The notes beneath the pieces were generated by a model that was not told the origin of the DNA, ran no database searches, and saw nothing but the letters and a program-made list of their open reading frames with translations. Positions 1 to 9,311 of a stretch of DNA of 64,000 nt are shown here, one piece after another; positions within the stretch are counted from its first letter, which is position 1; each line of letters begins with the position of its first letter. The DNA is from Chrysopilus asiliformis (lineage: Eukaryota; Arthropoda; Insecta; Diptera; Rhagionidae). The stretch covers positions 50,032,706 through 50,096,705 of the forward strand of contig OZ035960.1 in assembly GCA_964034945.1 (NCBI GenBank), in the 5' to 3' direction. The position numbers were made by a program, and so were the translations under genes.

Positions 1-1377
1 CTTAAACAAAATTCAATAGGAAACAGTCAGCAACAAAAGGAAATAATAAATATTTTAAGAACAAAACTTACACACGCAATAGAAGATTTAGAAAAAACAA
101 AGGAATTAAAAAAATTGGCAGAAAATAAAGAACAAGAAGCAGCCGAAAAACTGAAAAAGTACACAGAAAATTTAGAAAATATTAAGCAAGACAATAGTCA
201 ACACACGGAACAACAAAAAAACCCAAAAGCAACCACGGTGCCAAATCTAGCCACAAACAAAGAATACCCAAAACCAAACGCAATGGCTAACACCGAAGAT
301 ACATACGTTAAAATCATGGAATTATGTAGAAACAATGTTCCAACGTTTTCAGGCCAAAAATCCCCTAAACTTTCGAAAGAAGTCTACAGATTTTTAGAAA
401 TCTGCACAGATCTACACGATCACCTAAAAGAAAACGAGAAAGAAATATTCCTCTCTTGTATCAAATATCGACTACAAGATGACGCATATTACCTGGTAAG
501 TACCGAAAAACCAGCAACAATTAAAGACCTTCAGGATTTACTGAAAAAAGCATATGTATCAAGAAAATCGTTGGACCAATCGCGCGCAGAATTGTTAACC
601 TGTAGGCAAAGACCAGGCGAAGACCTAGAAGAGTTCGGGACAAGAATGTCAGCTATTCTCGAAGCAATAAAGAATAATGTGGCAACCGAATACCCAACAG
701 GTTATGAAGCATTACTGAAGGAAGCAGAAAAAGATGTTATTTGGACGTTCAAGAATGGAATAAACAATAACCAAGTTAAAAATCTGCTAATAAGTAACAG
801 AGCAAGCACTCTAAGGGAGATCAAGGAAGAAGCAATGTTTCTAGAACAAGCAGTAAATAGGTCTAACGTGGCAGGCCCTTCAGGACCCTCAATGAATTGG
901 AACGGAAACAATAACCCAAACTGGAATAGGAATGGAAACGGAAATCCAAATGGGAACTGGCAACGAAATAACACGGAACCACAAAATGCTCAAAATCAGC
1001 AACAGACACAAAATTCACAACCATTTAGAACAAATATTGGGCTAAGACAACCAATAAATTGCAATTTTTGCGGAAGAAGGGGCCACATCGAAAGAGATTG
1101 TAGGACCAAACGAAACCAGACATTTTGCACCAGGTGTAAGGGATATGGACACACCGTAGCAAACTGTAGTACCCCACAACAAACAGTGAGAATGGCACAA
1201 CAACACTCCCAAGAAGAAAGATTAGTTTTGTTCTGCCAATTCTGTAATATGTCAGATCATGCTACAGACAATTGTTTAAAAAAATATTTAGCGGAGAACC
1301 GTCAGGGAAACGGGGGACAGCAGCCCGGGAGCACGACGGCCACTGCTACACTGCTACAAACACCTCGGAGTCAATAA
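1..1377 (+). CDS. Gag polyprotein of LTR retrotransposon (5' end outside window)
   Basis: The frame is open from base 1 to the stop at 1377, so the protein begins upstream; the first ATG inside the window (283) is internal and need not be the start. The N-terminal ~90 residues are rich in Lys, Glu and Gln and look coiled-coil forming. The middle (nt ~330-870) resembles the capsid region of retroelement Gag proteins, including a Q-RPGEDLEEFG-type stretch. An Asn/Gly/Trp-rich linker follows. The C-terminus has three CCHC zinc knuckles of form CX2CX4HX4C, at nt ~1060, ~1126 and ~1234, expected to bind the element RNA. The last knuckle overlaps the next ORF and carries the slippery site. No stop or frameshift breaks the ORF. 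Confidence 0.85.
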   Translation, partial: LKQNSIGNSQQQKEIINILRTKLTHAIEDLEKTKELKKLAENKEQEAAEKLKKYTENLENIKQDNSQHTEQQKNPKATTVPNLATNKEYPKPNAMANTEDTYVKIMELCRNNVPTFSGQKSPKLSKEVYRFLEICTDLHDHLKENEKEIFLSCIKYRLQDDAYYLVSTEKPATIKDLQDLLKKAYVSRKSLDQSRAELLTCRQRPGEDLEEFGTRMSAILEAIKNNVATEYPTGYEALLKEAEKDVIWTFKNGINNNQVKNLLISNRASTLREIKEEAMFLEQAVNRSNVAGPSGPSMNWNGNNNPNWNRNGNGNPNGNWQRNNTEPQNAQNQQQTQNSQPFRTNIGLRQPINCNFCGRRGHIERDCRTKRNQTFCTRCKGYGHTVANCSTPQQTVRMAQQHSQEERLVLFCQFCNMSDHATDNCLKKYLAENRQGNGGQQPGSTTATATLLQTPRSQ

Positions 1378-3848
1378 AACCGTGCATTAAACAAGATCAA
1401 CAAACGACGAAATGGCAACAACAAACGGACAAAAATACAACAAAAAATGAAATCGATATCTCAGAAAAATTCATGGTCAAGGTTAACTTGGATGTGGGCA
1501 AAGCACCGTCCTCGTTGTTTTTAATAGACACGGGATCGGATTGCAACCTTATCAAGTTGAGCAAAGTACATGAAACAATACCGATCCAAGTTCAAGACCA
1601 AATAATTATCAAGGGAATTTTCGGAGCCCACGAAAAATCCATTGGGACATGTAAGGCAAATATACTTACTGGATCAGAAAAGATTCACTGTAAGTTTAAC
1701 GTAATCTATGACACGGATTCAATACCAGCTGACGGCATACTCGGGGCGCAATTTTTAAAAAATAGAACAATATACGACGCAATTCAGAAAAAATTAATAA
1801 TTCAAGATGAAATTCCTACGCCCAAACAACCGAGCAAACTTGATTTCAATATGCAGCCAACAGAAACAACTTTGCATACAGTGACCGACACTGTTAATAA
1901 TACAAAAGAAAAGATAGAACTAAAAATGGCAACAACTAACCAGCGGCATAATGAAGTAACTGAATCATTGAAGATAAGAGTAATCAAGGGAAACCAACTA
2001 ATATGTAGAGTAAAAGATACTTTAAAAACTATAGAATTGAAAAAAGATAAACTACAAAAGGAAATAAAAGAAAGCATAAGTAATACTACGAAAAACGAAG
2101 AAAATATAATGAATAAAAATAAAGAAGGAAAAAAGGAAAATATAGATAAAGAACGTACGAGGATGATGATAAAAATACCACCTCGGTCTCTGCCCCTGAT
2201 ACCCTTGTCTCTGCCCCTGATAAACACCTCACCTAAGTCTCTGCCCCCGTCTCTGCCCCTGATACCCCTGTCTCTGCCCCTGATAAACACCCCACCTAAG
2301 TCTCTGCCCCCGTCTCTGCCCCTGTCTCTGCCCCTGTCTCTGCCCCTGTCTCTTCCCCTGTCTCTGCCCCTAATACAAATAGAAGAAATGAAAAGAGAAA
2401 GTATTGTAGTTAATAAAAATATTGAAGATTCTATAGATTTAAAGTGTTTTTCGGAAAGGCAGGAATGCAAAAGCGATTTCTCTTGTGGGAGGAAGGGAGA
2501 AATCAACAACCTTCGCACGGATGTTGATATTCCCACCAGTCGACCGCAAGGAAGGGAAACTGGAGCTATACCCAAGAGGTTCTTAAGCCCTCGCATGGGC
2601 CTTACCAATTGGAAGGATGAGGTGTGCGAAATCCAGCCTCGCAAGGGGATTGAACACACCTTCCTAAGCATCAGTGACGGTGCACCGGAAAATTGCAAAA
2701 AAGCAGTAAGCAAAAACTCGTTGGTTATCCAAAGAAGAAACAATGAAAACGGTATAACATTAACACAACCGCTGGCGAAAGAAAGGAACATATTAGAAAT
2801 TATTGAAACAAAAACAAATATAGAACAGGAAACAAACCGAAAAGAAATTAATGAAATAGATAACGAAATAATAAGTACTACGAAAGAAATAATCAGTTTA
2901 TGCAAAAACAAAGCAAGCGTAAATATGGGAGAAGGTATAGCCTACGTGTTGCAAGAAAACTCAGTAATTCAAAAGAGTCTTGTCGCATTTTGTGAGGATG
3001 AAAATAATAAGTTTTGGGGACATTTAAAAATCTCCGAGATAAAAGTAATCAAAACCATCATGGGTTCTGTCCTAAACAACGGTGCAACCCAGAATTCTTA
3101 TTATATGAACTATGTACCTAAATCTGCGTTAAAACCTCGTATGGGTTCTGGCGATTCTATAGGGAAATGTGGTAAATCAACCGAACCAAACGAAAGGGAT
3201 AACTTGCAACTCTGTCCAAACGAGAGAGTAAATCCGCCATTAAATAACATCAATGAGATCACACGTATAATAGAACCGACAATAGAAAAATCGGAAACTA
3301 GTTCTTCCACGCCGAGAAGATGGTTAGGGCAAACGGAAAAATTACTAACGCCACAACATACTTTATCCAGGATAAGTAACACTTTAAATATTATAGAAGT
3401 AAAAAAGAACGATTTAAATGGAAAAACAACAGATAATAAAGAATTGACTACTTATAATGAAAAACTGAAGAAATATGATAATGAACTAACGAAAGTAGAA
3501 AAAAATGAAAACGTGAAACAAATGATGAATATAAATAAAGAAAAAATAGATGATTATAATATGGAAGAAACAAAAGAAAATAAAGATGAAAATCATTTAA
3601 ATCAAAAATGTTCTATAAAATTAAAGTGTTTATTCCCAGACAACGTTTGTGGTGGTAATATGTTTTCAGATCATACTAGTAGTGATAAAACCCGTTTAGG
3701 AAAGATAGATTTGCAAACTGAAATATTTAGGGAAATCCCCGTAACTTCGAAAGTCAAACAGTTCTGTTTAAGACCAAAAAGACCACCTGATGATTTCATG
3801 AGTAAAGTAAGACCCGCTAGAAAACGACTTAAAAGAATCGGTCCCTAA
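1272..3848 (+). CDS. Retropepsin plus long unassigned basic/low-complexity protein of LTR element
   Basis: This ORF lies in the -1 frame relative to Gag and is probably made by frameshifting at 1275-1281, so its formal start at 1272 is unlikely to be used. An aspartic protease occupies roughly residues 70-170: the catalytic LIDTGSD motif is at nt ~1521-1541, and the flap/C-terminal hallmark GILGAQFL at nt ~1734-1757. After this comes a Lys/Glu/Asn-rich segment, then a proline-leucine repeat encoded by a minisatellite. About 490 further residues follow that I do not recognise. These include two Cys-containing stretches (LKCFSERQECKSD and LKCLFPDNVCGGN) that look like diverged copies of each other, and a highly basic tail (RPARKRLKRIGP). 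The position where RT would normally follow the protease is occupied by this material. The length (858 codons without a stop) argues for past or present selection on the ORF. Confidence 0.7.
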   Translation: MFKKIFSGEPSGKRGTAAREHDGHCYTATNTSESIKPCIKQDQQTTKWQQQTDKNTTKNEIDISEKFMVKVNLDVGKAPSSLFLIDTGSDCNLIKLSKVHETIPIQVQDQIIIKGIFGAHEKSIGTCKANILTGSEKIHCKFNVIYDTDSIPADGILGAQFLKNRTIYDAIQKKLIIQDEIPTPKQPSKLDFNMQPTETTLHTVTDTVNNTKEKIELKMATTNQRHNEVTESLKIRVIKGNQLICRVKDTLKTIELKKDKLQKEIKESISNTTKNEENIMNKNKEGKKENIDKERTRMMIKIPPRSLPLIPLSLPLINTSPKSLPPSLPLIPLSLPLINTPPKSLPPSLPLSLPLSLPLSLPLSLPLIQIEEMKRESIVVNKNIEDSIDLKCFSERQECKSDFSCGRKGEINNLRTDVDIPTSRPQGRETGAIPKRFLSPRMGLTNWKDEVCEIQPRKGIEHTFLSISDGAPENCKKAVSKNSLVIQRRNNENGITLTQPLAKERNILEIIETKTNIEQETNRKEINEIDNEIISTTKEIISLCKNKASVNMGEGIAYVLQENSVIQKSLVAFCEDENNKFWGHLKISEIKVIKTIMGSVLNNGATQNSYYMNYVPKSALKPRMGSGDSIGKCGKSTEPNERDNLQLCPNERVNPPLNNINEITRIIEPTIEKSETSSSTPRRWLGQTEKLLTPQHTLSRISNTLNIIEVKKNDLNGKTTDNKELTTYNEKLKKYDNELTKVEKNENVKQMMNINKEKIDDYNMEETKENKDENHLNQKCSIKLKCLFPDNVCGGNMFSDHTSSDKTRLGKIDLQTEIFREIPVTSKVKQFCLRPKRPPDDFMSKVRPARKRLKRIGP
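1275..1281 (+). promoter_or_regulatory. Candidate -1 ribosomal frameshift site (T TTA AAA)
   Basis: In the Gag frame the codons are TGT-TTA-AAA, giving the heptamer T TTA AAA, a classical -1 slippery sequence. It lies in the overlap of the two ORFs. The -1 frame is open across this point and reads straight into the protease ORF, whose open frame reaches only a little upstream. Slippage here would produce a Gag-protease fusion. Whether a stem-loop or pseudoknot follows was not computed. Confidence 0.6.
2185..2370 (+). repeat. Coding minisatellite (tctctgcccctg unit)
   Basis: Short units built on tctctgcccctg are repeated about a dozen times, with interspersed gatacccctg and gataaacacccc segments that repeat in a higher-order block. 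The unit length keeps the frame and encodes Ser-Leu-Pro-Leu runs. The GC-rich, pyrimidine-strand composition is unlike the surrounding A-rich coding strand, so this is probably an expansion inside the ORF. Confidence 0.85.
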
Positions 3849-4559
3849 CGTTTGTCCCCATTATCGCTATTAATCAATTTTTTTTAAAGTGCTAAAGAAA
3901 AGTTTTTAAAACCAAAACTATATAAAAAAAAATAGTAATATCTGTATTTTAGTATTATTTCAGGGGAGGAACGTCTATCAGGAAATTAACTGAAGGAAAC
4001 GAGCCGTCCAATTAAACATTTGGAATTTTTACAGATCATAGATATTTTGGAATTGTGTAATTAATTTAAGAAATTAACGATCTCATTTTTCTTTATAGTC
4101 ACCATTGGGGCTAAATTGTGAATTGAAATAAACTGTGTCGCCTGGAAACAATAACTCCCTAATACAGTCGCAAAATCGCACTAGTCTGCCGACGTACTGA
4201 GTCCAGATTCTTTCCAAGTGAGGGAATGTATTAGGAACCTCGGGGACCATAACATCAGCCAACGCACAGAGACCAAACTCCTTCTCAACAAGAGCGAGGA
4301 TTAAGGATATCAAGAACCATATATCAAAAGGCATTCTACAAGACCCAGCGATACATGAAGCAAATCACCGCAATCAAATAAGGAGATACTGCCAATAATA
4401 ATTACAACAACTAGGAGAACAACCCAAATAGATATTGATGCACCTGAATTCCTACTAACAATTATCTTACATTTTGAAATTGATTAGAAACCTGTTCATT
4501 TAAAAAACCAAATTTATTCATCAGATATAGAAAGAATTTTTTTTCCGCTACAATAGATA

Positions 4560-4592
<33 letters not shown>

Positions 4593-5366
4593 TAGAATAG
4601 AAAATATAGATTGATACCAACATATAGTAAAAAAAAAAAAAAAGAATATTTTTAATGTAATTTCTCAAAATGAGACAATACTGTACAGATGGATTCTTAA
4701 AAGTCACAAAAACTTTAAGCTATAAATTTAGATACGTCAAAATTGTTATTCTCGAAATGGTATCTTCTTATTTTTCCCAACGTTATGATTTTGGTTATAA
4801 CTCATTTGGACAGAGATTTGTTCTTTACATCCGAAATCAAATATGCTTAAAAATTATAGACTTGTTGCTTTCGACCAGCGAATCCCAATAGAGAAAAAAA
4901 AAGAAAAACTAAGCGTTTAATTGAGAATCTAGGGGAAATTTCAAGTACAGATAACTTAAAATGAATTTCACCCAAAATATAGAACCCTACGTGGTTCAAA
5001 GAAGAAGAAAAATATTTAAAAATGGGAAAGTTAGGCGATAAGCATTTTAGTTACGATCAAGTCGAGCATGATTTCAAAAAGAAAAAAAAACAACCTGCCA
5101 AAATAACGGAAATAAAAAAAAAAAAAAAAAAAAGAAGGGTAAAAACGAAGTAACCTATTGAATTAGAAAAAGAATTTTTTTATACTAATTTCCACCAAAT
5201 CAGCAAAAAACATTGCAATGGTTTTGTGATACTTTAAAATCCACAAATATTTACTAAGTTGAATCTTAAACAATATACTATCATAAGAAAAGCATAATTG
5301 TATTAGCGTGTACTATTATGGTATCACTAGTTTCTTTCGAAACTAGTTTTATCGGTGGGGGAGGAA
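3849..5366 (+). other. Non-coding 3' region of LTR element with purine tracts
   Basis: AT-rich DNA with several poly(A) runs (about 4561-4590, 4631-4643, 5117-5133) and no ORF with recognisable protein similarity. Two similar purine tracts occur: aggggaggaacgtc near 3963 and gggggaggaatgtc ending at 5370. The second abuts the candidate LTR and is the likely plus-strand primer; the first could be a central tract or chance. Confidence 0.5.
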
Positions 5367-5723
5367 TGTCGAGGCCAGCGGAAATATCCCATGGGACGAA
5401 TATCAAGCATCTACGGGACAGATATCCGACCCTTTTCATAAACACGGCGCGACAGCGAAACCGCTGACTCGACACATGACAAAACAACGTGACATAAAAG
5501 ACTCACGGTAGATATGAAGATGCACACCGTGGGATATTAAAAGTGCAGACTCGACGTTTCTCACCGGCTAGAATTAAGCTAACAGTAAGTAAAAGGAGTC
5601 TTGTAAAAACAGTTGAAGCGATCGGTCAATTCGGACTGAATAAAGTACATATTTTAATTAAACGAGTAACATTGTTATTATTGCTCCCCTAAAATATCCT
5701 CCCCAATAACTCGGACCATAACA
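5367..5723 (+). repeat. Candidate 3' LTR
   Basis: Begins TGTCGAGG directly after a polypurine tract and could end at ..CCATAACA, giving a TG..CA repeat of about 357 bp. Inside are a TATA-like element (gatattaaaag, ~5532) and an AATAAA signal (~5637) in the order expected for U3-R-U5. The partner LTR is outside the window, so the right end and target-site duplication are unproven. Confidence 0.5.
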
Positions 5724-5839
5724 ACTCCTAAAGTAAGCAATTCATCACTTCGAACATTTAGGCCCGATATCTCAAAATTGCTACTTTTGTAGAAACGCGG
5801 TATTTACAAACTGCTCATACGCGGTATTGCACTATCACC

Positions 5840-6075
5840 GACGATATGTATAAGCAAGACGTTAACACAAAAATGGAAACAGAATTATTAAAATTAATAT
5901 TCAGTGGTCTAATTATAACTGAGTAATCAAAAAAAATCATACTAAAAACGTCCACATACATAAGTTTACATGGTTAAAATTATTGAACTAACTTTCAAAC
6001 TTTAATTATAGACATGATTTTATTTTCACACTTAATTGGCCTGTAAATTTAAAAGTAATTATAATTTTAGATCTT
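5840..6075 (+). pseudogene. 3' fragment of DM8/DUF1091 gene plus 3' flank
   Basis: From about 5844 the sequence matches the end of the intact gene at 29549-30133. The last ~25 codons (KQDVNTKMETELL..., compare KQNVHTKMETESL...) and the following ~35 bp are shared. Similarity then continues at 5957-6070 with 31552-31680, jumping over the MITE at 30184-31550. The start of the gene is missing. This is a decayed duplicate and gives the MITE-free state of that locus. Confidence 0.75.
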
Positions 6076-6680
6076 TTTTTCAAAGACGTTACATAGTGAT
6101 GTTTTAGTAAATAAAAACAACATAGGGTATTCAGATTTATCTTTGATTATGTACTTATAATAATAACAATATTAAATAAAAATATTAAGTAACTATCGAA
6201 GCCATTTCTATTCAAGTACCTATAGAAGCAAAATACTCTAGATGCCATATGAGCCTAAATTTTTCATAGTAAAAGTTTTCTGTGGTCAACAACAAATAAT
6301 ATTAAGTAACTTTCAGGCTTATATTTTTGGCACCAGGAACATCAAAAGAACATAGTTTTTTCAAAACAAATAAAAATCTAAAATCTAGCTATTTTATTTA
6401 AATTTAAAATATGAAAAGGAAAAAACACTAATTTCATTCAAAAAACTTAATCACAAAAGCTACTAAGAGCACCAAAACTGGGAGAGGCGAAGGATGGTTG
6501 TTATGCGAAAACCAGAAATATGCCGGGGTCTTTCCAACCGTATATCCTTAGTTAAAGGTTAATCCCAGTTCTGGAAATCTACTTTTTGAAATACTTTTTC
6601 TCAATCAAATTTTCAATAAAATTTGCGTTTTTTTTCATAGTTTTTTTAAATTTTTCCTTCCGTTATAATTCGCATCTGCA
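6076..6680. other. No recognisable gene
   Basis: AT-rich sequence without a supported ORF or a repeat shared elsewhere in the window. Confidence 0.4.
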
Positions 6681-6689
6681 CAGAAAAAA

Positions 6690-7025
6690 ACCGCATAGGA
6701 AACGTCCCTATAAAATATGAGAAAGCGATTATTAGATTTGTTACACCATTTTGTAGCAATGGCTTTCATTAATATTTGAACTAGTTCTATTTTTCGTGTA
6801 ATCATTACTATGTAAATAGGACTGAGAGAAGAATGAACATATTCCAACCAAAGTAGCACCCGTTCCTAGTTTTTCCTAGACACATTCCTACACTGAGAGG
6901 GAAACAATGCTATTTTATGGAAAGAATCCTATTTTAAATAGGAATGTCGCTATATGGCCTCGTGCTCGAGTCGGTTTCCGACATGAATACAATATTTTCT
7001 CTCTATTGAAGAGGCAAGCAAAAAA
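6690..7025 (+). repeat. Dispersed repeat fragments shared with ~26.95-27.13, 27.47 and 23.1 kb
   Basis: The part around 6715-6905 (gagaaagcgatta.., gttacaccattttgtagca, acatattccaac) recurs at 26960-27105. The segment near 6925-6955 recurs loosely at 27470-27520. The end (ctcgagtcggtttccg, catgaatacaata) recurs at 23110-23155. No terminal repeats or coding remains identify the element class. Confidence 0.6.
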
Positions 7026-7820
7026 AGGCGACAAAAGACTCGAAAATTTCTAGTCAACTGTGCAAAAAGTGACTTTCAGACATTTTGAGCAGAGCGAGTT
7101 CACTTTTCAGTGTGTTTTCGTTGAAGGTGCTTAGAAGTAATTTGCCTTATTCTTGTGTTCGAAATTAAATTAATTTTGACTAAGGACTGATCAGACCATA
7201 TATGTTTTGTCTAATACCTTTGCAAAAAGACTCTTAATCTTTTTCCTCTAAAGTTGCTCTCCCCGAGAATTTATCGACTGGATTTTTGTATTACTTGAAA
7301 AAGAGTTGCGTATTCGAGTAACAAAGGTAGTTACTCTGTGTGTAAACACTAATAGTGCATTTTTGGTGCAATTTTGTGATCTGTCGAATGTTGTCAGATT
7401 TAAATTGCTCGTATACCATTTGTAACGCATCGCACCAATCATCGGATTAACCACACCGGGGTGTTTGAGGTGACAAAAAATTTTGATTTCCGCATGTCCG
7501 TCCGTCTGTATGTAAGTCCGTGAGCACCATAACTTGCGAAAGGATTGAGCTAGAGACTTGAAATTATATATAGTTACGTTTCTCGTAAATAACAAGGCTA
7601 TGTTTTTGAACGGGCAAAATCGGACCATTCCTGTGAGCAAAACCGGACCATTTCCCCAGACAAATAGGACCATTTTTTTTTTACTTTTTTGTCGAAAAAC
7701 GAGAGTTGTGTTGAAAAATTTAGAGAGGTAAATGTGCTTAGAATATGATTTTACATAACTTATCTTCACATCAAAATCCAATTGGACCACTCCTTTCCCA
7801 CTCCGCCAGAAAATTAAATA

Positions 7821-8738
7821 GGGGAGACTCGTCCTCGTTGTCACAAGTACTAGTTGTCACAATGGCTATATCTCTTATTTCAGAAATATTTTTGAAATCG
7901 GTTCTTCGGCAATTTCGAAGCGCACTCCACCACTACCAACCTCAGAAAGTGTCCTGGCGATCGACCTCATGTGTTACGTTTTTTAACTCGAAATCAAAAA
8001 AATATCGTTAGTGAGTAAATTCTAATGGATTTATTGATTTTGTTTTTTTGTCATACATTATTAAGATAGAAGTGTATTTTGATTGGTTTTTCTTAGGACA
8101 TTGATGGACTTTAAACGTAATTTTGAGTGTTTAGGTTTTACGTTAAATGTTATAGGTGTAAATGGCTGTCAAAAATTATTTGTCTGTCGGTACTAGTTGT
8201 CACAGGGGCTATTTGTTTGTCTCAGGGGCTACTGCAGAGCAGAAAAATCTGAAGAATCTAAAACCCAAGAAACATAAGAAGCAGGAAAATAAAGGACTTG
8301 AGATATAGAAATGAGTTGTTAACAGCGATGGAGACGAAGACAACGAAGAACTACTGTGCGTGGTTTATTATGAAACTTGGTCAAGTAGCAAACCCAATGA
8401 AGGGTGCGTTCAGTGCATCAAATGCAGACTGTGGGCTCATGATAGATCTGCTGGGCAAAGAGTTTTTTTTGTTACCCTAATTACGCCGGGAATGACCTGT
8501 GGCAACGAGGACCGCACGTTGTGACAACCAACCCCAGCCTTGGGGTAACTTGTCACAGTAGAATTACATTTTTATTACATCATTTTCATGACGTTATTAC
8601 TTGAATTTTTAAATAATTTGTTAATGAAGGACGAAAGCCCGAATATATGATTTATGCGTTTGACTTGGCAATTTAACTTCATTGTCTCCAGAAATAAGGA
8701 TTTTTATGATTTTTGTGACAACTAGGACCAGTCTCCCC
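7821..8738. mobile_element. Non-autonomous pogo-type (Tc1/mariner superfamily) element, TA target site
   Basis: Terminal inverted repeats start GGGGAGACT at both ends and continue GTCCTxGTTGTCACAA with two mismatches. Both ends are flanked by TA. The 918 bp interior repeats the motif gttgtcaca near both ends. A zinc-finger remnant of a transposase-like protein is inside, so this is a deletion derivative rather than an unrelated MITE. It sits inside the family E repeat, so it is the younger insertion. Confidence 0.8.
8324..8524 (+). pseudogene. Remnant of transposase C-terminal zinc finger
   Basis: The frame reads ..GDEDNEELLCVVYYETW.., then CVQCIKCRLWAH, ending at TGA 8522-8524. Acidic residues followed by a Cys pair, a Cys-x2-Cys and a W-A-H stretch resemble the PHD-like zinc finger at the C-terminus of many insect pogo/Tigger-type transposases. 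Expected cysteines are replaced and the rest of the protein is absent. It has no function by itself. Confidence 0.5.
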
Positions 8739-9311
8739 TACTTTTTTTTCGATTTTCTCGAAAACGGTGAGTCGTAATGAAAAATTTATAAAGATGAGAT
8801 ATGTTTAGAATTTGATTTGACACAACTGGCCCATATATCAAAATCCAAACAGACCACTCCTTCCACTCTCTGCCTCTCAAATTAATTTTTTTTAATGAAA
8901 TTTTTGTCTGTCCTCACATTGAGATATGAAGATTTGCGCCTGGCAATTGTAGCTCTTCTAATATTTTTGTTTTTTTTTTATTGCCTTTTACGAGAAAATT
9001 TAAACGACATTTAAAACGTCTTGGTTTTGTCAAAACATTTTTATAAAAATGTCCACATATAAACATTTGCGAAATTTCCTTGAAATTTCCTTTTGACAAA
9101 CAGACTTTGACGAATATCACTTTTGCCAATTATCTTTTACCACAAAATGAAGATGTATTTGTGTTTTATTTCCCTCTTAAAAATCCGCTCAGCTCAATTC
9201 GCAGACATACCTGATGAATACATCCTAGTTGTTTTCATTTTCGAATACAAAAACTTTGAAAACTTCCATAAATTATGCTACGCGAAGTCTTCTACACCTA
9301 ACGCAATCTAA

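Larger units (their letters stand above)
1..5723 (+). mobile_element. Ty3/gypsy-type LTR element, 3' portion, lacking RT/RNase H/integrase
   Basis: Gag and a -1-frame ORF with a retropepsin are followed by about 1.5 kb of non-coding AT-rich DNA, a purine tract and a candidate 3' LTR. The 5' LTR and Gag start lie outside the window. No polymerase motif (YxDD, RNase H or integrase) appears in any frame, although both ORFs are long and unbroken. This is what a non-autonomous element looks like that still makes its own Gag and protease and borrows reverse transcriptase from a relative. The class assignment rests on zinc-knuckle Gag, the DTGSD protease and the 3' LTR features; the clade is not determined. 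Confidence 0.75.
7400..8930 (+). repeat. Old interspersed repeat (family E), split by a pogo-type element
   Basis: Left part 7400-7820 and right part 8739-8930 flank an inserted element. The sequence (..tttgtaacgcatcgcacc.., a short GTCC/GTCT run, gagctagagacttgaaat, and repeated segments around atcaaaatccaattggacca) resembles in order the family A repeats. It matches, inverted, 58325-58865. Probably a non-autonomous Helitron-like or related repeat; ends not resolved. Confidence 0.6.

Noticed and set aside
1802..2911. 369-codon minus-strand ORF opposite the retroelement second ORF
   Set aside because: Antisense shadow of an A-rich coding strand; it reads Phe/Leu/Ile/Ser-rich with no domain, and the RGRD repeat is the inverse of the coding minisatellite.
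4083..4334. Minus-strand ORF with a hydrophobic start, possible envelope-like piece
   Set aside because: Short, on the wrong strand for the element, no motif.
7248..7844. 198-codon minus-strand ORF
   Set aside because: Runs across the family E repeat and into the pogo element's end; no protein features.
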